A stretch of DNA of 64,000 nt, taken from contig OW386293.2 in assembly GCA_936432065.2 (NCBI GenBank), positions 108,335,795 to 108,399,794 of the forward strand, written 5' to 3'. This document shows, piece by piece, positions 23,990-35,875 of this stretch. Position numbers and translations under genes: made by a program. A model generated the notes under the pieces. That model saw only the letters and a list, made by a program, of their open reading frames with translations. It was not told the origin of the DNA and did no database searches. Numbering within the stretch: position 1 is the stretch's first letter; each line of letters begins with the position of its first letter. Source of the stretch: Rutpela maculata (lineage: Eukaryota; Arthropoda; Insecta; Coleoptera; Cerambycidae).

Positions 23990-25440
23990 TCTGATTCTAG
24001 GTAAAATTAGAATTACCTTAGCAGACTATTAGCACCATTCTGTGTTTGGGGAACCAGTTTTACCTGGACACTCACTAGTTGCACGTGCAGACTTTGTTAC
24101 AAGGGCAGTAAACAGTTTAGGGACAATTAATTCCCTAGCAATAATTAGTTATCGTGTATATAGATGTTAAATACAAATGGCCCCAAAGAGGACCTTTGAG
24201 ACACTTTTTGTCAATTAATGTGTTAAAGAAACCAGAAAAAATCATGATTTAACAAATTATCTATGCCCAATTTAAGAGTGCATACAATTTGATAAATTTT
24301 TCTTTAAATAATATGATGATCATAAATAATACCAACCTGTGCGATTTGATTACTGCCCTTTTCTTAACAAACAAACGTTACAAAATCTGAGAGTGTGTCT
24401 CAGGATATTTTACTTGATTTTGATGTTGGTGATGGAGTTCTGGACTGCGTTGATAAAATGACGGACTTGGGCTTGCTTATGAGCTGGAAGACACTAGTGT
24501 AGTATTTTGAGGCATCGTTAAAACAAGAAACATGGTAAAGAAAATGAAAAACATTAACGCTGAATTATGGATAATACTGGCGGATATTTGTCGAAAGAAG
24601 GCGTATTTGAAACAATAATTTAGTTTATAAAGAAAATATAAAGACCGACCCATTGACCTGCGTTGAGCTAGCAGGAGCTAAGTTAATGCACCTCTTGTTT
24701 GGGAAAATGCCACAACCCAACAAAGTGTCGTTGTACAAATTCACATACTATATTTTATAGTCTGTGTGTATGACATCATGCGAATTCATCGTATGTAAAC
24801 GCATATATTGCCAAAACAAGAAAAGTTGCATATGCCGCCATTCACTTTTTATGCAAGATTTATTCTCTATAACTTTTTTCCTGTAGTTATTTTCACAACT
24901 CTTATTATTTTGGCAGCGCTTTCATTTCAATGTAGTTATTATTTCTTGTGTTGTTTTGTTTGATTTGATAGTGAGTAGTATTTTATTGTATTGCAAGAAA
25001 CTTCTTGCAGCTGATTTAGTTACTGTCCTTTTTATAGGTTTTTGTGACTAAACTGTCTATTCCTGTACACTTTTGCAAGCTTCCTAGCACAGGCGAGGTA
25101 TGTTTTATTCTGTTCTATTCAGCCAAATCAAGAGAGAGATGGCGCCTGATTTAAATAGTTAGAGAATGGAGTGCGATCCACAGTCCTTATTGATTATGGA
25201 TCAACGGTCAACATGGCCAGACGTTGAAATTAGGAACTACTTTCTGAGAATGGAGTGGTCGTTAGCGATGCTGCTTCAGGGACGATGGTCGCACTGAAGT
25301 CACATTCTTTTGGAAGTCCACTTGAAATCAAACATATTTCTAACGACAATATTTATTAGTATACAGTTTTGCTGATATGGGCACAAATCACCATCGACAC
25401 AATTTTGGTAGAATAGTAGGGCTATCAAAGAACGTAAAAA
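23990..25440. other. Unassigned AT-rich region
   Basis: No gene or repeat is recognised. ATGGCGCCTGATTT near 25139 resembles a tRNA-primer binding site but has no supporting LTR end. Confidence 0.35.
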
Positions 25441-25444
25441 GGAA

Positions 25445-26010
25445 ATGAGAAGTACGAGGTGATCGAGAGAAATGAAAATGAAGTCACAACAATAAAATGT
25501 TAAAGAAATCTTGAAATGTCACACTGCCCATACCTACCCATGTCAAAGAACTACCAGAGGGATTGATCGAAGCGACGGAGCACTCATCGACTTCGGTTCC
25601 CACTAGACCAAAAAAGGCCACTCGCCTACCGGAAAAGCAGGGCGAAGACAAGGAAGAGGATAATCTGCTAGAAGCAAAGTTCCACCACTGAAGTTGAAAG
25701 AAAAGGAGGGATTGTGGAGGCCGGTGTGGAACAATCCGCCAGCAGTGAAGTTCCACTACTGAAGTTGAACGAAAAAGAGGGATTGTGAAGATCAGTATGA
25801 TAAGGCGATAATAGAAAGCTGCAGTGAGTCAATAGTTGAGAGGCAATCATGCCGGACGGATCAAGCGTGTACTGAGTGCTTAATGTGAACGTTATTTACA
25901 TGGTCAACTGTTTGATGTAGTAGTTATTTATATAGTCATAATTGTTGTTAATTACTTAGTAACGTGTTTAATGCGGTATAAAGTTAGTAGTTAAATAAAA
26001 CAGTGTTTCA
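25445..26010 (+). mobile_element. Possible 3' end of an LTR retrotransposon
   Basis: The + strand frames read KYEVIERNENEVTTIK then, after a frameshift, ELPEGLIEATEHSSTSVPTR to KFHH and a stop near 25690. This is compatible with a highly charged pol C-terminus. It is followed by a polypurine tract (25695-25710, GAAAGAAAAGGAGGG) and a TGTGGAGG LTR-like start at 25713. A 72-bp offset duplication repeats AAGTTCCACNACTGAAGTTG and the purine tract at 25747-25783. AATAAA occurs at 25994-25999. No second LTR is seen in the window, so the call is tentative. Confidence 0.4.
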
Positions 26011-26030
26011 TTGCCCTCGTAGGGTACTAG

Positions 26031-28342
26031 AGCTGCCATATTGGAGTCGATATTTTGAATTTTGCAAGTCTTAGAATTTTCTGAGGATTGCGAAAGTACT
26101 CCTAACAACGATGCCAAATTTTAAGATCTTAGCTCATCGGGATATACTCAAACGTACAGAAAAATATAGGTAAAAACACAGTTAAAAGGGTCAAAATTAT
26201 CCAAAGTTTGGACGCTTTCAGACATTCTAAGAACTTGAAATTTTGCAAGTAACCTCAATCTCTCAGGAAAATTAATAAAACTGTTAAAACTGAAAGCTGA
26301 AATTAAAAATGGCCGCCTCAACATATCGGTCTAAAGTCAAGTCAAATTTCTTCTTTGTTAACTAATTTTAACTACCCTAACGAGTACGTAGTGGAACAAG
26401 GGCATTTTGCAAGTTGCACATAAAATTTAGAAAATTAGCAAACAAATCATGTGAAGGAAATAGACACACACTGGTAGAACGTTTGACTCACTGCGCGGTT
26501 TTAAACAGTTGCTACTTGCTATTACCAAGAGACATACATCAATTTTTTGCATGATGTGAAAACATACATTTGTATTTATACTAAGCATATTAAAAATTAT
26601 TTCTGATAAAATAACACACGGTATCAGCAAATAGAGCTAGAAAAGTACTACTGAGTTTTCTAAAAATATCGTTCACAAAAGCAATGAACAATAAGGGGTC
26701 TAGTACACTGTCCTAAGGTATACATCTAGCATTAACTCTCGGCATTCTTGAATAATTTTCTGTTTAGTTATAAATAAATAAGGTGGCATTATCTCGGTGT
26801 TTAATCAAATCTTAAACAATAGATGCATAGATGCAGATGTCCCATACATTTAAGACATCAAGCGAGATTATCGAAGCTGAAAGTACTCGAAAACTGCTTT
26901 AGGCGATAGTAAATTCAATAGTGTATAAATGTCAGTATTCTGTTAATTTCCGTTTTTCTTTCGGTCACATCTATTTTCTTATAGAAATAATGTCTGAGGA
27001 ATCTACAAAATAATGCAATTATCAGTATATTACTAAAAAGTAACTGACTTTTACGTCAAAGGAACAATTAGTAGGAATTTTTTGACAAATTTTATGAATA
27101 AGAACAAAAATATAAGAATAACGTATTATGTTGACATTTTGGAAATCGAATCTGTTTAATTTCTCAAAGCTTTATTAGAAAACCTTTTCTGTGCTTGTGT
27201 ATTGAAAACACACATTTATAAATATGTTTATTTTTTATTCAATATACATAGATATTTACCACTTGCACAAAACTGTTGATAACGTTGATAATTTTCTTTT
27301 AAACAATGTTAAATATATTTTTCTAGATGTTCTTATTTTCTTGTCGGATGATATCAAATTAACTTGATATATATCCTGGGATTTTCGGTCTTTATAAGTA
27401 ATTTTTATTATAAAGACCGAAAATTTCAGTATGTAGATCAAATAAATGTTAAATTTATTGAGTTCTTTTATTAATAATAGTAACCAGGTTGGTCAAACAT
27501 CTTGGGAACAATTATTTTTATTAGAAAATACATGTGGTAGAGAATACTAAAGAAAAACAGAAAATAGATTAATTTCCCGTCTGAAATCCTCAGTGGTTTC
27601 TATCCCGTTGGTTATAAAATAAACAAATAATAAAATAAAAGATTGCTATAAAATATTTTATCTTGATGTACTTATATTTATAATCGAATTTTCACTTTAT
27701 TAAAAAAGAATTCTTATATCAAACAGTTTGAGAGAAATCTCTACAACTTAGACGTAGTCTATCATTTTTCACTTCAAAACCTACCTTTGTAGCTGCATCA
27801 AGCCTCACATTTTTAACAATTCCCTTTCTAATAGCAAACGTACGCGACATAAACTGAATCTCTATCCATTTTATCTTCCTCGAGACAAGTTTCCGAACAA
27901 GGAACAATTGTCGCTGTTTTCGTCTCTTTGTATTATATTTTGCAGTCGGGAAATTCGTACATATCACTATAGAACAAACTTTTAAACTGGTAAATAGGTA
28001 CATAACTTGAATATATACGTGCAAGTAGAGGAATTTCTACATGCAATTCCAAATTACGTCAATAGGATCTTGCATTTTATTTATATCTATTATTACTTTC
28101 AAGATATATGAGCTAATGCTTGGATTTTTTAATCAGCGGAACTGAATTATTAAGTTTTCTCAGACTTCGATATATGATGCCATCATCGAGAGAAAATGTG
28201 TTCACAAACATCTGAACTACAACAAAACGAGAATGAGTGATTGTAGATCGAATTAATGAAATTCACCCAGATTCTCTAAGGATAGGTGCGTGATAAACAG
28301 AATGGTATACCCTTGGAACTCTTGTGAATATACTGATAATAA
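26031..28342. other. Unassigned AT-rich region
   Basis: No gene is recognised apart from the inverted repeat copy at 27048-27136. A local hairpin AAAGACCGAAAAT with its complement lies at 27384-27424. The 101-codon minus frame at 27719-28024 has no recognisable domain. Confidence 0.4.
27048..27136 (-). repeat. Interspersed repeat, inverted copy
   Basis: Reverse-complement partner of 21658-21744, including TGACGTAAAAG and TTTGTCAAAAAATTCC on the minus strand. Confidence 0.6.
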
Positions 28343-28910
28343 TTAAATAAATAAATAAATAATAGCCTTATTGTGCAAAAATATCCCTATTTGACATAAA
28401 AGGTTAGCAGTATAATATACACTGATATAAAAACTACTAATCCAAAAAACATATGATATATAAGAACCTAGTATAAACTAATAACACATACTTCAAACCA
28501 TATTCAAATTAATATTCAGGTCATTGCTCAGAACCAGAGCTTTAAGTTGTTGTTTTTTATTATATTTGCAGACTTAAAGTGGTGCTGTGCTGTAGGGTCA
28601 GATTATTGTAAATGTACATTGATAAATATGTAAAAGATGAACGAAATATTTCATATTTAGGTCGTATTGTATGTAAGTGGTCATTCGCATCTCTCAAATC
28701 CGGTTGTGGACAGCATTTGTCATGAGAAGTTTATCAGACAGATAATGGGGTTTTTTCGATGTGATCACTTTGTTAAGCATAGAAATGAAGTGCACGAAGC
28801 GCCGCACAGTGGGGCAGGAATTTGAAAACGTGGGATTTAATCGTAAAATGAAACGAGCTAAAGGACTATATGTTGTTGATATATGGCAAGGGAACATATC
28901 AGTGTATCAT
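28343..28910 (-). pseudogene. Non-LTR retrotransposon 3' remnant with (TTTA)n tail
   Basis: The minus strand reads PTVRRFVHFISMLNKVITSK then YLSDKLLMTNAVHN, resembling the post-thumb region of CR1/Jockey-type pol proteins. The copy then decays, with VCKYNKKQQLKALVL in a shifted frame, and ends at an (AATA)n microsatellite (28343-28363 on the + strand), which is read as a 3' simple-repeat tail on the minus strand. Motif support is moderate and the frame is broken repeatedly. Confidence 0.45.
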
Positions 28911-29916
28911 TTTCGCCACTATCCAGCTTCATTCAAGGCCACCTCGCCTACTACCACTTCCATGAAACTGTTATTGTTAAGTAGTATTTGCGTATGCTCG
29001 ATGCCCTAAATTTGACAGAACTTTTAAGTTGAAAAACTCATTTATATGTGTAGTTTTTGACACATTTTGTAGTTAATTAATAACTATGCATCTAATACAG
29101 GTATGAACTCCATATATAACGTTATTTTACTATATTTGTTTAAGTTATATAGTAATTATAATTTCAAAAACAAGCCTATGCAAATATATCAATAAACTAA
29201 AATATGTTTTGTAACCAAAAAAAAGTTTACTTTCACATACATCCATTTTGTGAATTTCATATATTATTGTAGATAAACTATTCTAATTTAAAAATTAAAG
29301 TTAAACTGGTGCTCATGTGTACTCCTTAAAATTTAAATTGAATTCCTGAAAATGTATTTCATGAATATTTTTGAAACACGTAGTATAGACGAATTGATTT
29401 AATTCAGTTTCTTTCAGCGACAACATTCCACTAGAAATTTTATTATTGATTCTTATGTATTATGATCTCCTTATTACGAAAAAAATATTTGCCCCTAAAA
29501 ATTCCTAATGCGTGAAAAGTTATATGCACTTTCGCGAATTTTCTACTTATCTGCTTAATATATCTTGTACTAGTAATCGTATGGGAATTTTAAAAATGCT
29601 GACTTATTTAAAATAAAACTCTTAAGAATTATGGATCTGCTCGATATGTATATGTCAATTCGCCATCTTGGAAAGAATATAAAACACCAAAAATGTCCGA
29701 AAAATTGAAAATAGAATATTTATTCGATAAGAAAGAGTAATTTCACTAAAGTTGGCAAAAACAAAACTCATCTATGGCCAAATATTATGCACCAAACCAA
29801 GACGCTCTAAGTCAAATAGAACGCTCAAAGATGGCGGACAAAATATATATTTTTTAATTCTTCGTCTGATGCAAATGTTTTGTATTTTTGTAGTTTTTAT
29901 GTTTCCGATAGGTTTA
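28911..29916. other. Unassigned AT-rich region
   Basis: Nothing firmly recognised. A minus-strand segment near 29800-29910 reads KIQNICIR and could be a continuation of the RT remnant at 30310-30810 across the intervening MITE; support is weak. Confidence 0.35.
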
Positions 29917-29924
29917 GTAAAGGT

Positions 29925-30309
29925 CAGGGTGTATTAAATAGGTGGTTACTTTGAATATGATGTAACAGATGGCAGGAGAAATAAGTTCTGTTGTTATTTA
30001 TGCATAGAAAGACATTTTATATTTTCTGTGCATGCACGCATATAGTGTTGCATGCATTCTCGGCATTTTGTTTGTGTTTAGCGAAACGAGAGTACAGTGA
30101 TATCTGACAATAAGTAGCTAAATTAAAGACATTGAAAGAATATATGCAACACCACATGCAGCAAAGCAAATTCATCTATCTATATACAGGATTTTGTAGT
30201 ACCTTATAGCTCGCGCCATCTACTAAATTAAATAGAAAGCATGCACTTATGAAGCCATTATTATCATAGGAAAGTGCCGTATGTCGGACCACCTATTTAA
30301 TACACCCTG
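29925..30309. mobile_element. hAT-like MITE, short copy with 8-bp duplication
   Basis: Perfect inverted ends CAGGGTGTATTAAATAGGTG / CACCTATTTAATACACCCTG are flanked by the exact 8-bp duplication GTAAAGGT (29917-29924 and 30310-30317). CAGGG ends and an 8-bp duplication point to the hAT superfamily. It is 385 bp and non-coding, an internally deleted relative of 10631-11384. It sits within or immediately beside the RT remnant that continues from 30310. Confidence 0.9.
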
Positions 30310-30810
30310 GTAAAGGTTCATAAACATAATCACAATAATTGACGTGCGATAAAACTGATGATTCACATAGCAGTAGTTTAGTATCTCTACCTAGGATATT
30401 TCTGAGACCTGAAATCTGTTTAAAGGAGCAGAAGCATTTTCTTGATACTTTCGAAATATGAGGAATAAAGTTTAAGTCCTTATGAAGATAAGATAAGTTT
30501 TTAACCTTATCAGCGTGTTCAAAGATCACATTGGCCACTGATAATTGAAAGTTTGAGAGAACCGTCCAGTTTTTAATTTCATTTAGATGCTAAAACGTCA
30601 TACGAAAAATAGAGCTGTACATCGTGAACATACATATGAATAGAACAATACCTTGTGAGAAGTGGTAGGTCTGCAGTATGCATATTAAATAGTAAGGGTT
30701 CCCGTATAGAACCCTGAGGCATTCCAGAAAGTGTGCATTATCTAGTACATTCACTATCTCTTCACTGACTCGAGTTCATAATTCAAGATAAGAGGTAGTT
30801 TTGCACCCTG
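30310..30810 (-). pseudogene. Reverse transcriptase remnant, YADD box lost
   Basis: The minus strand carries GMPQGSIREPLLFNMHTADL, then MYVHDVQLYFSYDV, where YADDV is expected, and after a stop PHISKVSRKCFCSFKQISGL and LLCESSVLSHVNYCDYVY. This is the motif B to thumb portion of a Jockey/CR1-type non-LTR RT. The catalytic YADD has become YVHD, so the enzyme would be dead even apart from the stop and frameshift. The copy is truncated upstream and ends at the MITE. Confidence 0.8.
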
Positions 30811-31715
30811 TGATGGATTGTTTTCGTGAACTAGGTCGTAACAGATTTATGGTTCATTCCTATTAATAAAGCTTAGAGGGTTCAAGCTTTTTCGCCAGTT
30901 ATTGGACCTTTTATGCAATTTTGTTTTGGGGTAGTTTTCACCCTTTTAAGAGTGTGTCTCAATTACTTTGTGTAAGCCCTAGTCAACACCTTCGTTCATG
31001 CATTCAGCCAATAGACTTATACTATATTTCTGTTCATGGAAGCTCTGTAACTCAATAGCATCATTTTTCCCTATTATAATCCTTATATAGGGGATGTTTT
31101 TGGCCCTTCTGAATTAATCAATGGATATACGGATTCGTCGATATTAGATATGAATTCTGCGTCGAAAAATACTAAGAATATCTGCCATAGCTGATGAGTA
31201 TTCATTTTTTGTGGGGCTGTGTACTTTTTGATACGCTCCTATATATTGCATCACGCATATTATCAACTTCAATCCCTCATATGTCAAAAACCAAACATAT
31301 GCTCATCTTGAAATTTCATATTCAGGATGTTCTCATTATTAACAATAATTTACCACTTAGTCTGAAACAAAATTCGAGTGCTAGAAAATGGGCTACTTTT
31401 TGGATCACTCTTTGATAAAGAATTATTCTCCTTCCATCTTCACCAATTAACTTTACTCGGTTGTGATACTGTTGACCTTAGGTACTTTGCCATGTATATC
31501 AAAGGTAATTTTATCATTAGGATCCAATAAATTCACACAACAACAAGCACACTAAATTTTGTCCATAATTTCGTAAACATCATGTATAACAACAAAACTC
31601 CCGTCTCTTCGTATAGAAAAGAATAGAAGAATGTATCAACAACAACTCTTGTATCAACATTATTTATATTTATAAACCAAAGACACTCGAGTAAACATTG
31701 TACATTTTGTTCCAG
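30811..31715. other. Unassigned sequence before the first visible beat exon
   Basis: AT-rich, no gene recognised. It belongs to the upstream intron of the beat gene if the signal-peptide exon lies further 5'. A pyrimidine-containing tract ACATTTTGTTCCAG forms the acceptor at 31715. Confidence 0.45.
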
Positions 31716-31924
31716 AAATCCTATGTTTAAAAGACGTAGTCCTAGACATCGAGCCAAAGGTCGTAGAGTATGGCGGAGAAAGCACACTGAAGTGCAGCTA
31801 CGACTTGCAGGGTGCGCCACTTTACACCGTCAAGTGGTATCGGGGACGACACGAGTTCTACAGATACACACCAAAAGAGCATCCCAGCACGAAAATATTC
31901 CCGTTTGAAGGAGTACACGTAGAT
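31716..31924 (+). CDS. beat: beaten-path family gene, first Ig domain exon (5' half)
   Basis: Internal exon of a Beat-family gene. Beat proteins are two-Ig secreted or membrane-linked proteins that bind Side-family receptors and act in axon guidance and defasciculation. The acceptor is TTCCAG. The exon starts with two bases of a split codon (phase 1), then ILCLKDVVLDIEPKVVEYGG, the first Ig Cys in TLKCSYDL, the core Trp in YTVKWYRGRHEFYRYTPKEH, and FPFEGVHVD, ending at a phase-0 GTGAGT donor. LxNVxLxxEPxxVxxG, YDLxGxxLYxVKWYxGxxEFYR and KxFPFxG are hallmarks of the family. The specific paralogue (Beat I-VII type) is not resolved. Upstream exon(s) with the signal peptide were not found. Confidence 0.93.
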
Positions 31925-32725
31925 GTGAGTATTTCCGGTCGTAAACAATTACGTTTGAGTCAAAATGTTGTTTTATGCAATCTCATTTTAACTGACAGAC
32001 GAACACGAACCCGCTTCATACAATTTTGTAGTTTAAGTTCCTACTTCACCCACTTAAAATAAACTGCGAGTGGTTTAACAGTATAAGCATTTAAACAAAT
32101 TTAACTAAAACAATAGTGTTGCATTACAACAGCGGCAAAGTCATTTGTAAATATTTGCTTTCAGTTTTTTGCCAGCTAACTGGTTTTGGTATGCCATACA
32201 TTGTAACTTTAATTCTGAAAAGCAAACTTGTTTCATTTAATTCGTTTAATTTAACTTGAAATGTAGGTAAAACCTTGAATTATATGTGAGTTTTGTTTTA
32301 TAAGTAGCGTTGTATTTTTAAAATTCAATTACACTACTTATACAGGGTGATTCAAATCATTAGGATCAGTTCAATTTCTTTCTTTTTCTTGGTGATTACT
32401 TACATATATGCAAGCTAAGAAAATTCCCGTTACAGTTTAGAGAATATCTTGAAGGTTTAATATTTGAAAATTGTTCACTGACAGTATAAAACGTCGGGTA
32501 GTAGAATTACTCGTAATTTACTGAAAAAATGCAAAAAATTGAAAGAAACACGGTTCTGAAAGGTATGTAGATTGCCAAAAAGTATATTCCCAACAATATT
32601 TAAAAAATTTGGAATTATATTAAAATAATTAATAATAATGAAAATAATATTCCCTTCACAATTAAAAATAATGTAGAACCTAGAGGACGCATTATACGCT
32701 TCGCCGATTTACTGGACTTTTTATA

Positions 32726-33317
32726 CAATGTGTTTCACTTGAAATGGTAACTTTTAACTTTTTTATTTTTTTCCGATTTGAATCAGATTTGACTTAAGTA
32801 TAGAACAAATTAGGATCTACTTAGGACTAGAAGATTCGCCTCCTACAAAAGCAAAGCCACCTGCGGTGCCAAAATATTCGGAGAAAATCAAAAAATCATA
32901 TTAAGCATTTTTTTATCGGAAAATATTGTTAATGAAACTTGTCCAGAATTGTTCAAAAATTTTATGTCATAGTACAGTTTTCTAAAAAAAAAAACCATTA
33001 CAATGATATTTTCGGACTTGGACATTATTTTAATCAATACTTCAATTTTTTTTTATTTTAATTAAATTTTGGACTTAAGGTTTTTAGGCAATTCTGAATA
33101 AGTTTCATTAACAAAATGTTCCGATAAAAATATGCCTAATATGATTTTTTGATTTTCTCTGCATATTTTGGTACCGCAGGCGGCTTTGCATAATTTGTAG
33201 GAGGCGAATGTTCTTCTGGTCATAAGTAGATCCTAATTTGTTCTATTCTTAAACAAAATTTGATTCAAATAAGAAAAAAACTATTTGGTGTGTTACCATT
33301 TCAAGTGAAACACACTG
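32726..33317. mobile_element. Foldback MITE in beat intron (TA-flanked)
   Basis: Left end CAATGTGTTTCACTTGAAAT and right end ATTTCAAGTGAAACACACTG are inverted repeats continuing about 250 bp inwards. The arms include TAGGATCTACTTAGGAC against GTCATAAGTAGATCCTA, and GCGGTGCCAAAATATTC against its complement. TA flanks both sides (32724-32725 and 33318-33319). It is 592 bp and non-coding. The CARTGTG start is shared with the foldback elements at 3001 and 35876, though the interior differs. Confidence 0.85.
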
Positions 33318-33561
33318 TATAATTGTTACACGTTCTAATACTCTTCGCAGTTTTTTGTAAATGTTAGTTTTAGACATTTTCAATTCTATCATATGAACTT
33401 AGTTGATGAAACACTCAGTATAAAGTAAAGTAAATAAAAATTATATCCAAAATCTACGTGGGAAAACACAGGTAAATGAAAAAACTCGTTCGAACAAATG
33501 ACATCCTTGTGGTCTGACCACCACACAGTTGGAAAAAGGTGTCCTTTTTGGACAAAAATCT

Positions 33562-33582
33562 GCCGACAGTAGATATATCAAT
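33562..33582 (+). repeat. 21-bp direct repeat, first copy
   Basis: GCCGACAGTAGATATATCAA plus one more base is exactly repeated at 33920-33940. The intervening DNA is unassigned. Confidence 0.55.
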
Positions 33583-33919
33583 CAATTTAAATTAAAAAAA
33601 AAAACGGAAAATACCCTAGAGAAATTGTACTTTAGAGTAGTTCTGCGACAAAGTGGCGGTTATTTCTCTTTATTCCGCGTTTACCTCCTTGGTCGAGAGT
33701 CACAAACAAACGAAGTAGTGTTCTTGTTGATTGGATACCAAATACATTTTTATGAGATCATAAGTTAATTGCTTAAGTCTCTTATATCGTTTTTAACATA
33801 TGAACCATAACCCTTTTAAGGGTTTAAAATAGGAGTTGAAGCTTTAAGGTGGTAAAAATTTGAGATTCAAGTGAAATAAGTTTAAGTGATCAAAAGTTGT
33901 TCTTCAGGGTTTTTTGATG

Positions 33920-33940
33920 CCGACAGTAGATATATCAATT
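33920..33940 (+). repeat. 21-bp direct repeat, second copy
   Basis: Exact match to 33562-33582, 358 bp downstream within the same beat intron. Confidence 0.55.
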
Positions 33941-35546
33941 ATCTTTCATCTTACTCGCATCCTATCGATCCCCCAAAGGAATAACAACAGGGGTTGATCT
34001 AAAAATTACGATATTATAAATACTCGTCACTAGTTGCGTTTAGACTTGTAAATAATATTTTACTGACAGGTAAAAAAAAAATTAAAAAATACCTTGAAAT
34101 TTTACCGCCAAACGAGCAATATCGTAATTTGTTAAAACGATGCGCGCTCCTTATTTCGATCATTTTTCGTTTGCAATTAACGCTAAAAATCATCAAAAAA
34201 AGAATTTTGAAGATCTCTTAATCCTCTTTAAGATCAGGAAGATCAAAATAGTACAGAGGTGGTCAGTTTTTCTATATTCATCTTAAATGCACCAATTAAA
34301 AAAAAACGTTAAAAGTTAACTTCAAACACTTCTATCTCCTAAGCTATTATCTTTATCAAAAAAAAGCATCATTTTTCTATTTTCCTTAGTTTATTACCAT
34401 AATCTTTTGTCTCTAGTAATATTCAGCTAAGTTAAAGTCAAAAAAATTCATTTTTTCAAAAATTTTCAAAATACATTAAGTGTAAAATCTTTTAAATAAT
34501 GCATCCATCACGGCGTATACATAATAGTTAGGACTAACGATATTCCAAATACTCGTCACTACAAACACGATTTGAAAATTTTTTTTTCAATTTGGAATTT
34601 ACTGGAACCAAAAAACAGGCACTTTTTTGTGTGAAAAATCAAAATTTTGCCTTTATTTTCCATGTATCATTTTTTCTTGCAGATATCAAAATTTGCCAAA
34701 AGAAAATTTTAATCTACTTAATAAGCTTTAATTTGGTTCAAGGTACATGTTAAAAGGTTTTTTTAAACCAGTTATGACTGTTTGAAAAGACCTTTTCAGG
34801 GCTACGTTCAAATGCACATGACGTTAATTGTATCTCGGCAACGATGAACCTAAACAATTTTTTATTTGATGGATTATTTTTGTTATTTCATAGGCTAACT
34901 TTTTTGTTATGACAAACTTTTTAAAAAATGTAATTTGCTTAAAACCTTTAAAAAATCAAATGTTTTTTTGCTTAAAAATCAACGTTTTCAACCCCCTGTA
35001 ACTTGACGGGTGTTAAAGCAAAAATAGCATTATAGGGTTTTTTGGGGGGTAGAATTCGACGATATTCACGTTCCAATAGTCATTTTTTTTTTCGAAACCT
35101 CCGAGTTGGGGTGAAACTCACCCCCAACGAAAAGGCTCCCTTATTCCTGTTTAATATATCATATTTGAGCCATTTAGAATAAAACTATCCAAAAATATTT
35201 TAATTTAAAAATGCTATAAAATTAGTCCTAAGTGAGATCATCAAGTTACTGTACTATTAATTTTTCTGAAATTTTTTAGGAAAATTATCACCAATATTTG
35301 GTTTGATAATATCTGGACAGTAGAGATAAACTGCATATAATATGAGTGTGTCAGATTGGATCGTAACAGGCAAAATAATGCTCAAATAATAATAGCGCCG
35401 ATCGGTATTTTGGGATTAGTGCCGGACTTTCTCGTAGCAAAGTTGGAGATAAAGGCCGTATGGTACTTATTAGTTAAACCACGAGCAATCATTTATAGAT
35501 AATTCCCAGCTGAAATTGGTCCATGTTAACATGAATTAAATTTTAG

Positions 35547-35682
35547 TTAAAGCAATCCAACGAGCACCAGGTGGTCCTGCGGGAAGTTGGTTTCAATCTC
35601 TCCGGAGAGTTCAGCTGCGAAGTGACCGCAGATGCTCCCCTCTTCTCGACGGTCACAGTGTTCAAGGATATGTCTGTAGTTG
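35547..35682 (+). CDS. beat: beaten-path family gene, first Ig domain exon (3' half)
   Basis: Phase-0 start after ATTTTAG. It reads LKQSNEHQVVLREVGFNLSG, then EFSCEVTADAPLFSTVTVF and KDMSVV, ending one base into the next codon (phase 1) at a GTGAGT donor. The Cys in FSCEV pairs with the exon-1 Cys to close the V-type Ig fold. SGxFxCEVxADAPxFxT is a Beat family signature. The length (136 nt) and phases match the neighbouring exons exactly, so the split is biological, not an artefact. Confidence 0.93.
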
Positions 35683-35875
35683 GTGAGTACACTTTTTTTT
35701 GCTTTAGCTGGATGCTTGTGGTCAAGAACTTGAGAACTTTAATTAATTAATTTTGGATTGATATAAACGGGATAGTTCTTGTAGAACTCTCACCCCCATG
35801 GATTATTACTATTAATGACATAAAAAAAACTTATAAATATAAAAGTTGTATGGATAGTACAGCGTGGTTCATATA

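Larger units (their letters stand above)
31925..35546 (+). other. beat intron (3.6 kb)
   Basis: A GT-AG intron of phase 0. It contains one foldback MITE (32726-33317) and short internal direct repeats (GCCGACAGTAGATATATCAA at 33562 and 33920; a variant CGATATTNNAAATACTCGTC near 34010 and 34538). The rest, 31925-32725 and 33318-35546, is AT-rich with nothing recognised. Confidence 0.8.

Noticed and set aside
27719..28024. 101-codon minus frame
   Set aside because: No motif, no splice context and typical AT-rich composition; chance open frame is likely.
28761..29009. Frame ending MKLLLLSSICVC as a possible beat signal-peptide exon
   Set aside because: The beat exon at 31716 needs an upstream exon ending in phase 1; the only donor-like GTATGC here falls in phase 0 and the hydrophobic stretch is very short.
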